49,495 nucleotides of DNA from Bacteroidota bacterium (GCA_023251555.1 JAHEYN010000003.1:107014-156508); one strand, 5' to 3'; counted from the first letter of the stretch, positions 17,965 to 26,622 are shown. Notes: generated from the letters alone by a model not told the origin. Made by a program: numbers and translations.

Positions 17965-19200
17965 TCAGTTCTGCTGATGGTTATCCATCATAATCTCCCG
18001 GGCCATCCTCATTGGCATGCTGATATATTTCTTTTCAAAATAGGAGATTACCTTTTCAAGTATTTCTTTTGACTGCCCGTCGAGCTGCCCGATTTCTTTT
18101 GCAAAGACCTCGTTGAGAGCCGTGTTTTTAATTTCTTTAATTTTCTCGGGGACTATACTCATCGCAAGTTCTACCTTCCTTGCCTTAAGTTCTTCCATAA
18201 AGACGCGGATGTTATTTACAATAATCTCCCTGCATGCACCCAGTTCGCTTTCGCGCTCGAGCAGGTTTTGCCGTGCTATTTCTTTTAAATCATCCACCGC
18301 AATATATTTCACATCATGGGACTTGCGGATACCGGGATCGAGGTCATTGGGAATTGCCAGGTCCACAACGACCTTCCTGTTTGTATCGGCCCCAAGAAGG
18401 GATTTGTATATGGCAGGAGTTATCACAGGCTCATGCGAGCCGGTGCAGGTAATGATTACGTCAAAACCTTTTTTGTATTCAGAAAGGGCAGAAAGAGGAT
18501 AGGCCGTACCCCCAAGGTCGGAAGCGAGGACAGCAGCTTTAGCAAGGGTACGGTTAAAAACCGCAAAATCAGAGAAGCCGTGTTTCTTTAAGTATTTTGC
18601 CATGGCGGTATTGGATACTCCCGCACCTACAATGAGAAAACGGGTATGCGTATCTGTTTTCAGTTCGCGAAGCCGCCTGTAGGCGAGTGAAACAACAGAG
18701 ACGGGTTTGCGGGCAATCTGTGTATGAGTATAAACCGCCTTGGCGGTTTCAACCGTCTTCTTAAGAATGAGGCGCAGCAGGTCGCCCGTCAGGTTCCAGG
18801 AACGGCACAGGTCATAAGCTTTTCTTACCTGTGTGATAATTTCCCTCTCTCCCACAACAAGGGAATCAAGTGAAGAGGCCACACTAAAAAGATGGTGCAG
18901 TGCTTCTTCCCCGCTTAACAGGACGGCAGCAGAAACTTCTTCCCCAGGCATACCGGGGTAAAGAATGTTAAAGAACCTGTGCATAAAGGCTCCGTCGGTA
19001 CTCCCCGGAAACACACATAAAAACTCAATACGGTTGCAGGTAGAAAGATACATTAACTCTTTCAGCTCCAGTTTGCTTTTAAGGATTTCCAGTTTTTCCT
19101 GCAGGGAGGATTCGTCAAGATGAAACTTCGCCAGCCTGCTTAAGCCCAGTGTCTTGTGAGAAAATAATATGATCTTAAAGTCTTTCAATTCAATCCGCAT
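17965..19200 (-). CDS. hemA: Glutamyl-tRNA reductase
   Basis: 411 aa from ATG 19200 (MRIELKDFKIILF); an in-frame TTG at 19221 would add 7 residues. It reduces Glu-tRNA to glutamate-1-semialdehyde, the first step of the C5 heme pathway. The catalytic Cys is in LSTCNRIEFLCV. Also present are GEREIITQVRKAY, the NADPH fold FLIVGAGVSNTAMAKYL, and the C-terminal dimerization helix. hemL (the next enzyme) is not in the window. It is the first gene of the heme operon, 28 bp before hemCD. Upstream, CACTTTTG and CATTTTTG are near-matches to a -7 box. Confidence 0.96.
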   Translation of the reverse strand: MRIELKDFKIILFSHKTLGLSRLAKFHLDESSLQEKLEILKSKLELKELMYLSTCNRIEFLCVFPGSTDGAFMHRFFNILYPGMPGEEVSAAVLLSGEEALHHLFSVASSLDSLVVGEREIITQVRKAYDLCRSWNLTGDLLRLILKKTVETAKAVYTHTQIARKPVSVVSLAYRRLRELKTDTHTRFLIVGAGVSNTAMAKYLKKHGFSDFAVFNRTLAKAAVLASDLGGTAYPLSALSEYKKGFDVIITCTGSHEPVITPAIYKSLLGADTNRKVVVDLAIPNDLDPGIRKSHDVKYIAVDDLKEIARQNLLERESELGACREIIVNNIRVFMEELKARKVELAMSIVPEKIKEIKNTALNEVFAKEIGQLDGQSKEILEKVISYFEKKYISMPMRMAREIMMDNHQQN

Positions 19201-19279
19201 ATACTTTTTCAACCCATGCAAAAATGCAAAAGTGCCTCCTGGAAATTGTCATGGTATTGTCAGAAGTTGAGTCTATAAG

Positions 19280-19295
19280 CATGATTTTAATCATG
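19280..19295. promoter_or_regulatory. 16-bp interrupted palindrome in the hemA upstream region
   Basis: CATGATT-TT-AATCATG is a perfect 7+7 inverted repeat about 80 bp upstream of hemA, in a divergent region. It has the shape of a dimeric-regulator operator. Only one copy is seen, so this is tentative. Confidence 0.3.
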
Positions 19296-19343
19296 ATATC
19301 TTAATCCTGACTATACTGCATAAGTTTATTTTTGCGTATCGAA

Positions 19344-19414
19344 TAAATTAGTATCAACCCCGGGGCAGGCTCCGGACGCTCTTGTCCGCCGTAGTGAAAT
19401 GCGAAGGCGGATTA
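19344..19414 (-). repeat. Dispersed intergenic palindromic repeat, copy A
   Basis: On the minus strand it reads TAATCCGCCTTCGCATTTC, continuing to GGCGGACAAGAGCGTCCGG and CCGGGGTTGATACTAATTTA. It shares the whole layout with copies B (26488-26600) and C (45213-45274). TCCGCC and GGCGGA pair around a 15-nt loop. It lies between the divergent hemA and the 19597 gene. The rest of this 396-bp gap is an AT-rich stretch (19415-19596). Confidence 0.85.
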
Positions 19415-19555
19415 ACATTTAACTAATCAGGAATTGTAGAAATTATATTTTAAAAGTGGTTAAAAAATTAAAAATTTAAAAAAATTACAAAATTTATAAA
19501 TTTCTCGATACATAAATTTTTTCAAAAAATAATTTTATCTTGAATCTCAATAGAA

Positions 19556-19563
19556 TATTTTTG
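19556..19563 (+). promoter_or_regulatory. -7 box (TATTTTTG) of the beta-propeller protein gene
   Basis: It matches TAnnTTTG, 33 bp before ATG 19597, within an AT-rich tract. A second match (TATTTTTG, 19327-19334) lies upstream of repeat copy A. No well-spaced -33 TTG is seen for either. Confidence 0.4.
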
Positions 19564-19596
19564 ACGAAATCAACATCTGAAAAAAATATTTCTGCC

Positions 19597-22500
19597 ATGA
19601 AAACAGTATACAAACCTTCCTGCCGCAAGACGCAAAGATGGATTAAAAATTCGTTTGCCACCCTGTTGCTCTGTGCCATTATCTCCGTGGCCAGCGTGCT
19701 TTTTGCAGGAGAGCCCGTCTTTTTCACGCGCGGGGAAGGCAACTTATTATTTGTTGAAAACAAAGGGCAGGTGGCAGACGCCAACGGGCAGTTGAGGCCT
19801 GATATTTTATTTTCCGGCAGATCGGGGGCTATGCAGATTTTTCTCCGGAAAGGAGGGTTAAGCTATGTGCTGGCCGATTTCAGTAGTACTGAAGAAGATG
19901 AGGATGATGAGAAAAGCGAAGTAAAATCAATGGGCGCTCATGTCCCACAGGTAAAAACCGGCAAAGTGGACATTGAGTTCGAAGGATCGGATCCCTTAGC
20001 AAACGTAAAGGCAGAGCAGCCGGACGATGGTATCTGCAATTACTATCTCCCCCAGTGCCCGGGAGGCGTGATTTCTTCGAAGGCATACGGGCGTGTTTCC
20101 TATGCCGGCCTGTACCCGGGAATTGATGTGAGTTTTTACAGCATACAGAAAGAAAGCTTTGAGTACGATTTCATTGTCGGGCCGGGAGCGGACCCCCTGA
20201 AAATCCGGATGAAATACAGTGGTGCGAACCAGTTAACCCTTTCCGGGGGCAGGCTGAAAATGATTACCTCAGCCGGGGAGATAGAAGAGGTAATTCCGTC
20301 TGCATATCAGGTCATAGCCGGGGAGAAGCGTGCGGTTACAGCGTTTTATGAGCTTGAGGGCAATACCGTTAGTATAAAAACGGGAGATTATGTCACTTCC
20401 TTTCCTCTTGTCATTGACCCTTTTACTACCTGGAGTACTTACTATGGAGGCAGCAGCAACTGGGATTTGTCATACGCCACTGCTGCAGACCCTTCCGGGA
20501 ATATATTCATCACCGGATGGACATATTCCACGAATTTTCCGGTTCTTACTACTGCCGGTGGCTATAATCAAACCGTCAATGCGGGCATACTTGGGAGTTC
20601 CAATTCTTTTGTGGTGAAATTCAACAGCGCGGGCACCCGGCAGTGGGCTACCTATTACGGCGGAAGTCTCAATACCCAGGCATATGGGGCGGCAGCCGAT
20701 GCTTCAGGGAATGTCATTATCACTGGTTCCACTTCTGCCAATGACATGCCAATTTATAACCAGTCTGCGAACTGGGCAGGAACCACTGCGAATGCTACTG
20801 GTGTGGGATCCGTTTCATGGTCAGGGACAGTCACCAACGCCCAGGGTGCAAACAACAGTGCCTTTGCTTCAACAGGCAACATGGCACTATCAAATGTTTC
20901 CAACTATTTAAAGGCAACCAACTTCGGTTTTTTGCTTCCTGCCTCTGCGGTTGTTTGCGGCGTAGGAGTTATGTTTTACTGGAAGTCGAGCAGTGCTACG
21001 CTTCCCATTTATGACAACGAAGTGGATCTCGTGGTTGGAGGCGTGGTTCAGGCGTCGAGCAACAAAGCAACGGGCAGCAACCTTATCCCGTCTTCGGCTT
21101 CCCTCAAGACATACGGGGGGGGTGCCGACCTTTGGGGTCTGAGCCTTACCAAGACCGATGTGGAGAATGCAGGTTTCGGAGTAGCACTTTCGGTAAAGAG
21201 GGCCACTTCCGGCACATCGGGCAATGCAACTGCCTCCGTCGATGCAGTTTCAATAACAGTTTTTTATACGCTCCCCGGCAACCCCGCTGTTTTCCAGGCC
21301 GGCTATGCAGGAAACGGGGATGCATTTGTGCTGAAGCTTGATGGTGCAGGTGCACGCCAGTGGGCCACGTATTACGGGGGTTCTGATGCAGACCAGGGAA
21401 GCGAAGTATCTGCAGACCCGGCCGGTAATATATTTCTCACGGGCATCACTTATTCCACGAACTTTCCGGTCTTGTCTGCTTTCCAGTCAGGTAATGCAGG
21501 TACGGGATATGATGACGCCTTCCTCGTGAAATTTGACAGCGGCGGTAACAGACTGTGGGCAACCTATTTTGGTGGCAATGACGACGACAGGGGGCTTGGC
21601 GTTGCAGCTGACCCTTCCGGTAATGTCTTTATAACGGGGCAGACCCGTTCCACCAATCTGCCGGTGCTCGGAGGAACACAGATGAGCAACGCCAGTGCAG
21701 GTGGAAATGATGTGTTTCTTGCCAAATTCAGCGGTGCCGGAGCACGCATATGGGCGACTTATTACGGGGGCAGCACGGGCGATGATTATGGGTTCGGGGT
21801 GGCGACTGATGTTTCCGGGAATGTGGCGATTACGGGCAGGACATACTCCAATGACTTCCCGGTACTCGCTGCATATCAGACGACTTTTGCAGGCGTTTAT
21901 GATGCCTTTGCAGCGAGGTTCAACGCTTCAGGTACACCGCAATGGTCCACTTATTACGGGGGAAGCGACGATGAAAACACAGAAGGCGGAAGCATTGCCA
22001 TAGACCAGGCAACTGGTAATGTATTCATCTCGGGAGGAACCTACAGTGCGGATTTTCCTGTTACCGTTGCCACAGCCTGCCAGACTGCGCTTGGCCCGCC
22101 CGAAGACCAGTTCCTTGTGTCGTTTGACCCGGCGGGGAATCGCCTCTGCGCCACTTATGTGGGAGGCGGCAGCCATGACGAAGAAGCCGACGGGGGGCTT
22201 GCCATCTCCGGCTCCTATGCTTACCTGACAGGTTATTCCATGGGATCCTTTCCCACTACCGCAGGGGCTTTCCAGACAGCCTTTGCAGGAGGATTCTATG
22301 ATGCCTTTGCAGCCCAGATTCCTACCAATTGCGCCTGCTCTGTAGTACTTGGAACAGACCTTTTGTCTTTTGAGGGAGAGAACAAAGGAGCAGACAACCT
22401 GCTTCATTGGATCACCGCCTCAGAGGTAAATACTGATTATTTTGAAATAGAACGCAGCTACGGGGGAGATGACTTTGACCCCGTCGGAAAAGTTAAAGCG

Positions 22501-22893
22501 GCCGGGAGCAGCAGCATGAAACAATACTACTCTTTCCTGGACGGACACATACAAAACAGTGCTGCATACCGCTTAAGGCAGGTTGGGTATAATGGGACGT
22601 ATACTTACTCAAATACAATTGTAATTTCTGTTAGCCGGGGAGTGCTGCCTGCCACCCTTTCTCCCAACCCTGTGAACGGAATCATAGAATGTACATTTTA
22701 TACTGAAGATATTTCCCCTGCGGAGATTATGGTGATGGATATCACAGGCAACACTCTGGTAGCGGAAGAAAAGAAAATTGTGCGGGGGAAAAATATTTTC
22801 CGGGCGGACCTCAGCAGGCTTGCAGGGGGGATGTATTTCATCAGTATCCGCTCTGGCAGCCGCCAGGAACAGCTTAAGTTTGTGAAGGAGTGA
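19597..22893 (+). CDS. T9SS-secreted SBBP beta-propeller protein with DUF7948-type N domain
   Basis: 1098 aa from ATG 19597; a TTG at 19540 is in frame but lies at the promoter. A signal peptide (SFATLLLCAIISVASVLFAG) is followed by a DUF7948-like domain (LLFVENKGQVADANGQ to FPLVIDP). Next come seven SBBP-type blades (DPSGNIFITGWTYSTNFPV pattern, with WATYYGG strands). A domain of about 170 residues (388-560) is inserted in the second blade. A linker (LHWITASEVNTDYFEIERS) precedes a type A T9SS sorting domain (LSPNPVNG to QEQLKFVKE). It is probably exported through the outer membrane and cell-attached or released. Ligand unknown. Its 3' end overlaps the GT2 gene by 20 bp. Confidence 0.88.
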   Translation: MKTVYKPSCRKTQRWIKNSFATLLLCAIISVASVLFAGEPVFFTRGEGNLLFVENKGQVADANGQLRPDILFSGRSGAMQIFLRKGGLSYVLADFSSTEEDEDDEKSEVKSMGAHVPQVKTGKVDIEFEGSDPLANVKAEQPDDGICNYYLPQCPGGVISSKAYGRVSYAGLYPGIDVSFYSIQKESFEYDFIVGPGADPLKIRMKYSGANQLTLSGGRLKMITSAGEIEEVIPSAYQVIAGEKRAVTAFYELEGNTVSIKTGDYVTSFPLVIDPFTTWSTYYGGSSNWDLSYATAADPSGNIFITGWTYSTNFPVLTTAGGYNQTVNAGILGSSNSFVVKFNSAGTRQWATYYGGSLNTQAYGAAADASGNVIITGSTSANDMPIYNQSANWAGTTANATGVGSVSWSGTVTNAQGANNSAFASTGNMALSNVSNYLKATNFGFLLPASAVVCGVGVMFYWKSSSATLPIYDNEVDLVVGGVVQASSNKATGSNLIPSSASLKTYGGGADLWGLSLTKTDVENAGFGVALSVKRATSGTSGNATASVDAVSITVFYTLPGNPAVFQAGYAGNGDAFVLKLDGAGARQWATYYGGSDADQGSEVSADPAGNIFLTGITYSTNFPVLSAFQSGNAGTGYDDAFLVKFDSGGNRLWATYFGGNDDDRGLGVAADPSGNVFITGQTRSTNLPVLGGTQMSNASAGGNDVFLAKFSGAGARIWATYYGGSTGDDYGFGVATDVSGNVAITGRTYSNDFPVLAAYQTTFAGVYDAFAARFNASGTPQWSTYYGGSDDENTEGGSIAIDQATGNVFISGGTYSADFPVTVATACQTALGPPEDQFLVSFDPAGNRLCATYVGGGSHDEEADGGLAISGSYAYLTGYSMGSFPTTAGAFQTAFAGGFYDAFAAQIPTNCACSVVLGTDLLSFEGENKGADNLLHWITASEVNTDYFEIERSYGGDDFDPVGKVKAAGSSSMKQYYSFLDGHIQNSAAYRLRQVGYNGTYTYSNTIVISVSRGVLPATLSPNPVNGIIECTFYTEDISPAEIMVMDITGNTLVAEEKKIVRGKNIFRADLSRLAGGMYFISIRSGSRQEQLKFVKE

Positions 22894-23869
22894 TCCCATC
22901 CCGTTCATGATCTGCCGCCAGGCCGGGGGCATCTTCAAAATTAATGCTCTCCTTTTCCACCACGAGAGGGCGTTTCAGTACCTGGGTATGAATGGAACCT
23001 ATGTACTCCCCGATAATCCCGATAAAGAAGAGCTGGACTGCTGAGAAAAAGAATAACCCGATTACAAGCGGGGCAAGGCCCACCGTAAAGCTATCCCAGA
23101 AAATAAGTTTATAAATAAAGTATACAGATGCAACCAGCAGGCTGAGAATAGCCATCAGGAACCCAATCATGGCCGCAAGCCTCAGAGGTATCTTCGAGTG
23201 GTTGGTTATGCCGAGCATGGCAATATCATAAAGTGTAAAAAAATTATTTTTTGAAACTCCTTTTTTCCGCTTCGGCTGTATATATTTCACCTGTGCAATC
23301 TCAAAACCTATGTCACATATCAATCCCCTGAAATAAGGATAGGGATCGTCAATCCGGCGCAGAATCTCTATGACTTTTTTATCGTACAGTCCGAATCCTG
23401 TGAAATTTTTGATCAAAGGGGTATCGGAGAGTTTTGCAATTAAATTATAATATGCCTTCCTGATAAGAAAAGGCAGGCGGGATTCCTCACTTTCACTTTT
23501 CACCCCGATGACAACTTTGTAACCTTCTTCCCATTTATTGATGAAGTCCACGATCAGGGATGGAGGATCCTGGAGGTCCGCCACAATATGAATTACCGCA
23601 TCCCCGCTGGTTTTCATCAGGGCATAATGGGGAGAACGGATATGACCGAAGTTCCTCGTATTGATAATGACCTTAACATGCCTGTCCTGCGAGGCAATCT
23701 GTTTAAGTATAGCCGCGGTATTGTCTGTGGAAGCATTATCGATAAACAGATGCTCATAGTCATACTGCGGCAGGTGTGTAAGCACCTCTTTTACCTGCCT
23801 GTACAGCTCCCCTATATTTTCTTCTTCATTGTAACATGGAGTCACAATGCTTATCTTTTTACCAGGCAT
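22874..23869 (-). CDS. GT2 glycosyltransferase, polyprenyl-phosphate sugar transferase type
   Basis: 331 aa from ATG 23869; a TTG two codons earlier is possible. The N-terminal GT-A fold has SIVTPCYNEEENI and the metal-binding-type motif HIVADLQDPP, then NFTGFGLYDKKVI, the pattern of the DPM1/GtrB/ArnC-like group that loads a sugar on a polyprenyl phosphate at the inner face of the membrane. Two C-terminal membrane helices (MIGFLMAILSLLVASVYFIY; PLVIGLFFFSAVQLFFIGII) anchor it. It is last in the aldolase-SDR-cyclase cassette, 31 bp after the cyclase, so its donor may be derived from that pathway (inference). Confidence 0.9.
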   Translation of the reverse strand: MPGKKISIVTPCYNEEENIGELYRQVKEVLTHLPQYDYEHLFIDNASTDNTAAILKQIASQDRHVKVIINTRNFGHIRSPHYALMKTSGDAVIHIVADLQDPPSLIVDFINKWEEGYKVVIGVKSESEESRLPFLIRKAYYNLIAKLSDTPLIKNFTGFGLYDKKVIEILRRIDDPYPYFRGLICDIGFEIAQVKYIQPKRKKGVSKNNFFTLYDIAMLGITNHSKIPLRLAAMIGFLMAILSLLVASVYFIYKLIFWDSFTVGLAPLVIGLFFFSAVQLFFIGIIGEYIGSIHTQVLKRPLVVEKESINFEDAPGLAADHERDGITPSQT

Positions 23870-23900
23870 GGACAATAGTTTTACAGCTCAATGTTAGCAA

Positions 23901-24983
23901 TTATTTTTTTACTTCCAGGTCCTTGTATTCTTTCAGGAATCCATTCAATGTTGATTGTGCCTGTGAATGGGAAAGATTCACGGTTTTGTGCATGTGGTAG
24001 TTATCATCTGTCATGATGAGCGCAAGATTCCCGGTTTCTCTTTTCTTGTCTTTTTCCATGGCCGCCATAATCTTTGGAACAGATAAAGACAGTATCTCCC
24101 GCTTATTCACCTTCAGTATGGCCCGGAGCAAAAGCATGTTAAAAGAATTATCCCTGAGCAGGCCGTACTTTACCGCATCCCTGCCGGCGAGCATCATCCC
24201 CAGCACAACAGCCTGTCCGTGCGGGATCCTGAACCCGCTTGCGGCTTCAATGGCATGGCCATAACAATGACCGAAGTTGAGCATATTGCGCTTTCCCCTG
24301 TCAAACTCGTCTCCTGAGATAAAAGATTTTTTTATACGAAGGGAACGGGAAATATGCTTTTCAAGTGTTGCGGGATCGCGCTTATCAAGCATGGAAAGAT
24401 CTGCATAAAGTTCCGCAGCATATTTTTTTCCTCCCATGATTGCCAGCTTGGCAACCTCGCCCATCCCGCTGTAATAATCCTGGACAGAGAGTGTTCCTGT
24501 TAATCCAGGGCAGATTAATATTTTATCGGGAGGATAAAATGTGCCCAGGAGATTTTTATAGGTCTTATAATTCAGGGACGTTTTGCTCCCCATACAGCTG
24601 TCGGCCTGGGCCAGCAGGGTGGTGGGGATATAGAACCATTTTATTCCGCGGAAGATGGTGGATGCCGCAAATCCTGTGACATCCTGGGTAATGCCTCCCC
24701 CTATGCTTACAAGGACAGAATTTTTTTTCACCCCGCGTCTCATGACTTCATCGTATATTCGGTTCACCGAGTCCAGGTTTTTCATTTTCTCACTGATTTT
24801 CAGCAGGACGGGATTATCTTTCGCAGTAAGCCCGAGCGCACTCCCGTGTAAATCAAAAACCCTGGCATCGGCAACACAGATTGTGCCGGGAGTATTCCTG
24901 AGCAGGTCTTTTATTTCCCTTAAAGAAGAAAAGCAGATGGAATAATTCTTTATACCTGATCTGATATGCAGTTCGTCTGCCAT
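23901..24983 (-). CDS. 3-dehydroquinate synthase-like sugar-phosphate cyclase
   Basis: 360 aa. The NAD site is SIGGGITQDVTGFAAST and the metal/phosphate region IPTTLLAQADSCMGSKTSLN. Candidate metal ligands are Glu in GMGEVAKL and His in LNFGHCYGHAIE and IPHGQAVVLGM. The late DKK of the family is present (MEKDKKRETG). Differences from housekeeping AroB include SCMGSKTSLN for the usual S-VGGKTGIN and GEVAKLAI for AEVIK-G. That fits a secondary-metabolite or surface-polysaccharide paralogue (DOIS/EEVS/AHBA-type superfamily); the substrate cannot be read from sequence. The ATG lies just after the SDR stop. If no other aroB exists in the genome it could still be the shikimate enzyme. Confidence 0.82.
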   Translation of the reverse strand: MADELHIRSGIKNYSICFSSLREIKDLLRNTPGTICVADARVFDLHGSALGLTAKDNPVLLKISEKMKNLDSVNRIYDEVMRRGVKKNSVLVSIGGGITQDVTGFAASTIFRGIKWFYIPTTLLAQADSCMGSKTSLNYKTYKNLLGTFYPPDKILICPGLTGTLSVQDYYSGMGEVAKLAIMGGKKYAAELYADLSMLDKRDPATLEKHISRSLRIKKSFISGDEFDRGKRNMLNFGHCYGHAIEAASGFRIPHGQAVVLGMMLAGRDAVKYGLLRDNSFNMLLLRAILKVNKREILSLSVPKIMAAMEKDKKRETGNLALIMTDDNYHMHKTVNLSHSQAQSTLNGFLKEYKDLEVKK

Positions 24984-24984
24984 C

Positions 24985-25680
24985 TTAAACAGAGATGTAG
25001 CCCCCGTCAATGAAGACCGTCTGCCCGGTGATATAGGTATTGGAGGGTGAAGAAAGGAACCACACCAGTTCGGCAATTTCACGGGGTTCTGCCAGCCGGC
25101 CTAGGGGTATCTGCGTCCTGATCGCTTCCAGTTCAGCGGGGGAATTATTACGGACGGTGAGATCAGTATTGGTATAGCCCGGGGCAACGGCATTTACGAG
25201 TATGTTATGGGGAGCAAGTTCCACGGCCGCGGAGCGCGTCATCGCGTTGATGCCGGCCTTGGCAGCAGAATAAATAATCCTGTTATTTTTTGCCGCCGCA
25301 CTCCATATTGAGCTGATGTTGACTATTTTTCCGGACTTATTTTTTTTCATTTGCCCTGCCACCGCCTGCATCAGCATCAGAGGTGCAAGGAGATTGACCT
25401 GGACTGTGGCGTCAATCTCGGCATCGGTAAGCGACTCCAGTCCTGCAACGGGATTGATGCCGGCATTGTTTACAAGTATATGCACAGGGTAGGTGAGGCG
25501 TGCTGTGAACGCACGGATGGAGGCAGGATTGGACAAATCAAGATCTTCCCGGCGCGGGGCGATCACATGTATGCCCTTCTCTGCAAAAAGACTGCATATG
25601 GCCTTGCCTATACCCTTTGATCCGCCGGTAACGAGGGCATTCAGTGTTTGAGAATCAGTATTTGCCACCGGCTTTTTCAA
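24985..25680 (-). CDS. Short-chain dehydrogenase/reductase (FabG-like)
   Basis: 231 aa. Classical SDR: cofactor loop VTGGSKGIGKAI, NNAG at about residue 88, catalytic Ser in NISSIW, YSAAKAG (Tyr/Lys), and the C-terminal ITGQTVFIDGGY. After the first strand the sequence HVIAPRRED has a basic residue pair, as in NADP(H) enzymes. Start appears to be TTG 25680, overlapping the end of the aldolase gene by 26 bp; GTG 25668 is the alternative. Tight packing between aldolase and cyclase suggests it oxidizes or reduces their intermediate. Confidence 0.88.
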   Translation of the reverse strand: MKKPVANTDSQTLNALVTGGSKGIGKAICSLFAEKGIHVIAPRREDLDLSNPASIRAFTARLTYPVHILVNNAGINPVAGLESLTDAEIDATVQVNLLAPLMLMQAVAGQMKKNKSGKIVNISSIWSAAAKNNRIIYSAAKAGINAMTRSAAVELAPHNILVNAVAPGYTNTDLTVRNNSPAELEAIRTQIPLGRLAEPREIAELVWFLSSPSNTYITGQTVFIDGGYISV

Positions 25681-26473
25681 TTAGTTTGTCGTATCGTTCC
25701 TGGAGCATGTTGATACGTGCTTCGTCTTCCTTATAGATCATGCCGTAAAAATTACGCTTGTTCTTGAGCCACATCAGCTCAAAGCCTACGGCTTTTAGAA
25801 TGCCGTTTCCGGCTTTGTTTTTCATGGCTTCGGGGGCATTGAAAAGTACCTTTCTTGTTTCGTACTTATCCAGTAATCCGGCAGGAATTTTTTCAAAGAA
25901 AGGCAGTGAAGCGGCCGAAACACCTCCTCCAATCACACATTCCATAAAAGGGTTGAAGGCTTTTGCCGAAGTCATTACTTTTTTACAGGTTTCAAAAACG
26001 GGCTCCGAGTTGATATCTTCCCTCGACATATCCATGGAGCCGGTCAGGTCCACCCTCCCGAGCACTATGCCCTTTAACTCCTTTATGTTCGGAAGCGCCA
26101 GCATGGCATCAAAATTTTTAACCGCGGTAATGGTTTCAATGTTAATGAGGAAATCCACCTCACTGCGCTCATCCGGGGGAAAGGCCAGACTGGCTGACGC
26201 AAGAAATTTTTTCAGGGCATACGGGGTTTCTATCATCGGCCCCACGATCCTGGTTACTCCAATGGAGCGGGAGTCGTAGATATCCTTGAGCGCTTCGCAT
26301 CCTCCTATCTTAATGGTAAGATCAAGACCGGCTTTTGTAACTACCTCTTTGAGGCGGAGAGCTTCTTCCATGCGGGTTCCTTCGGCCTCAAACTCTGCTT
26401 TGATGCCTGTGGCAGCGTGGTTCTCTTTCAGGTCCTCGAGTACCCCGACCATCTGTTTTTCGATGCTGTTCAA
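25655..26473 (-). CDS. HpcH/HpaI aldolase / citrate lyase beta-like protein
   Basis: 272 aa from TTG 26473, or 265 aa from ATG 26452. TIM-barrel features of the HpcH/CitE superfamily are seen: LTIKIGGCEAL, VGPMIETPYALKKFL, FLINIETITAVKNFDAML (metal-binding Glu), and LKGIVLGRVDLTGSM (metal/substrate Asp region). The family cleaves or forms C-C bonds using pyruvate or acetyl-CoA-type enolates. As first gene of a cassette with an SDR and a DHQ-synthase-like cyclase, it may build a 2-keto-3-deoxy acid that is then cyclized (inference). It is divergent from rseP. Confidence 0.82.
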   Translation of the reverse strand: MNSIEKQMVGVLEDLKENHAATGIKAEFEAEGTRMEEALRLKEVVTKAGLDLTIKIGGCEALKDIYDSRSIGVTRIVGPMIETPYALKKFLASASLAFPPDERSEVDFLINIETITAVKNFDAMLALPNIKELKGIVLGRVDLTGSMDMSREDINSEPVFETCKKVMTSAKAFNPFMECVIGGGVSAASLPFFEKIPAGLLDKYETRKVLFNAPEAMKNKAGNGILKAVGFELMWLKNKRNFYGMIYKEDEARINMLQERYDKLIEKAGGKY

Positions 26474-26487
26474 GAGAGTCTTTTTTT

Positions 26488-26600
26488 AATCCGCCTTCGC
26501 GTTCCGCTACGGCGGACGAGAAGGCCTGGTTTAATTCCCTGCAGCAAGCTGCAGAAATCTGAGTCCGGACACTTGTTCCGGGGTTAATACCAATTTATTT
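26488..26600 (+). repeat. Dispersed intergenic palindromic repeat, copy B (with internal insert)
   Basis: It begins TAATCCGCCTTCGCGTTCC and has GGCGGACGAGA, as in copies A and C. It then carries about 40 extra bases including CTGCAG-CAAG-CTGCAG (26539-26554) before GTCCGGAC and CCGGGGTTAATACCAATTTA. It sits between the aldolase start and its predicted minus-strand promoter, so it should be transcribed in that leader. The rest of the gap up to rseP (26623-26809) shows only weak promoter-like sequence. Confidence 0.85.
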
Positions 26601-26614
26601 TCAGGCTGGTGCTG

Positions 26615-26622
26615 CAAAGATA
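26615..26622 (-). promoter_or_regulatory. -7 box (TATCTTTG) of the aldolase-SDR-cyclase-GT2 cassette
   Basis: Exact match to TAnnTTTG on the minus strand, about 140 bp before the aldolase start. A transcript from here would have a leader of roughly 130 nt made mostly of repeat copy B. No clear -33 TTG. Confidence 0.45.

Noticed and set aside
19222-19596. tRNA or small RNA gene in the longest AT-rich gap
   Set aside because: No cloverleaf or stable fold beyond repeat copy A and the short palindrome could be seen.
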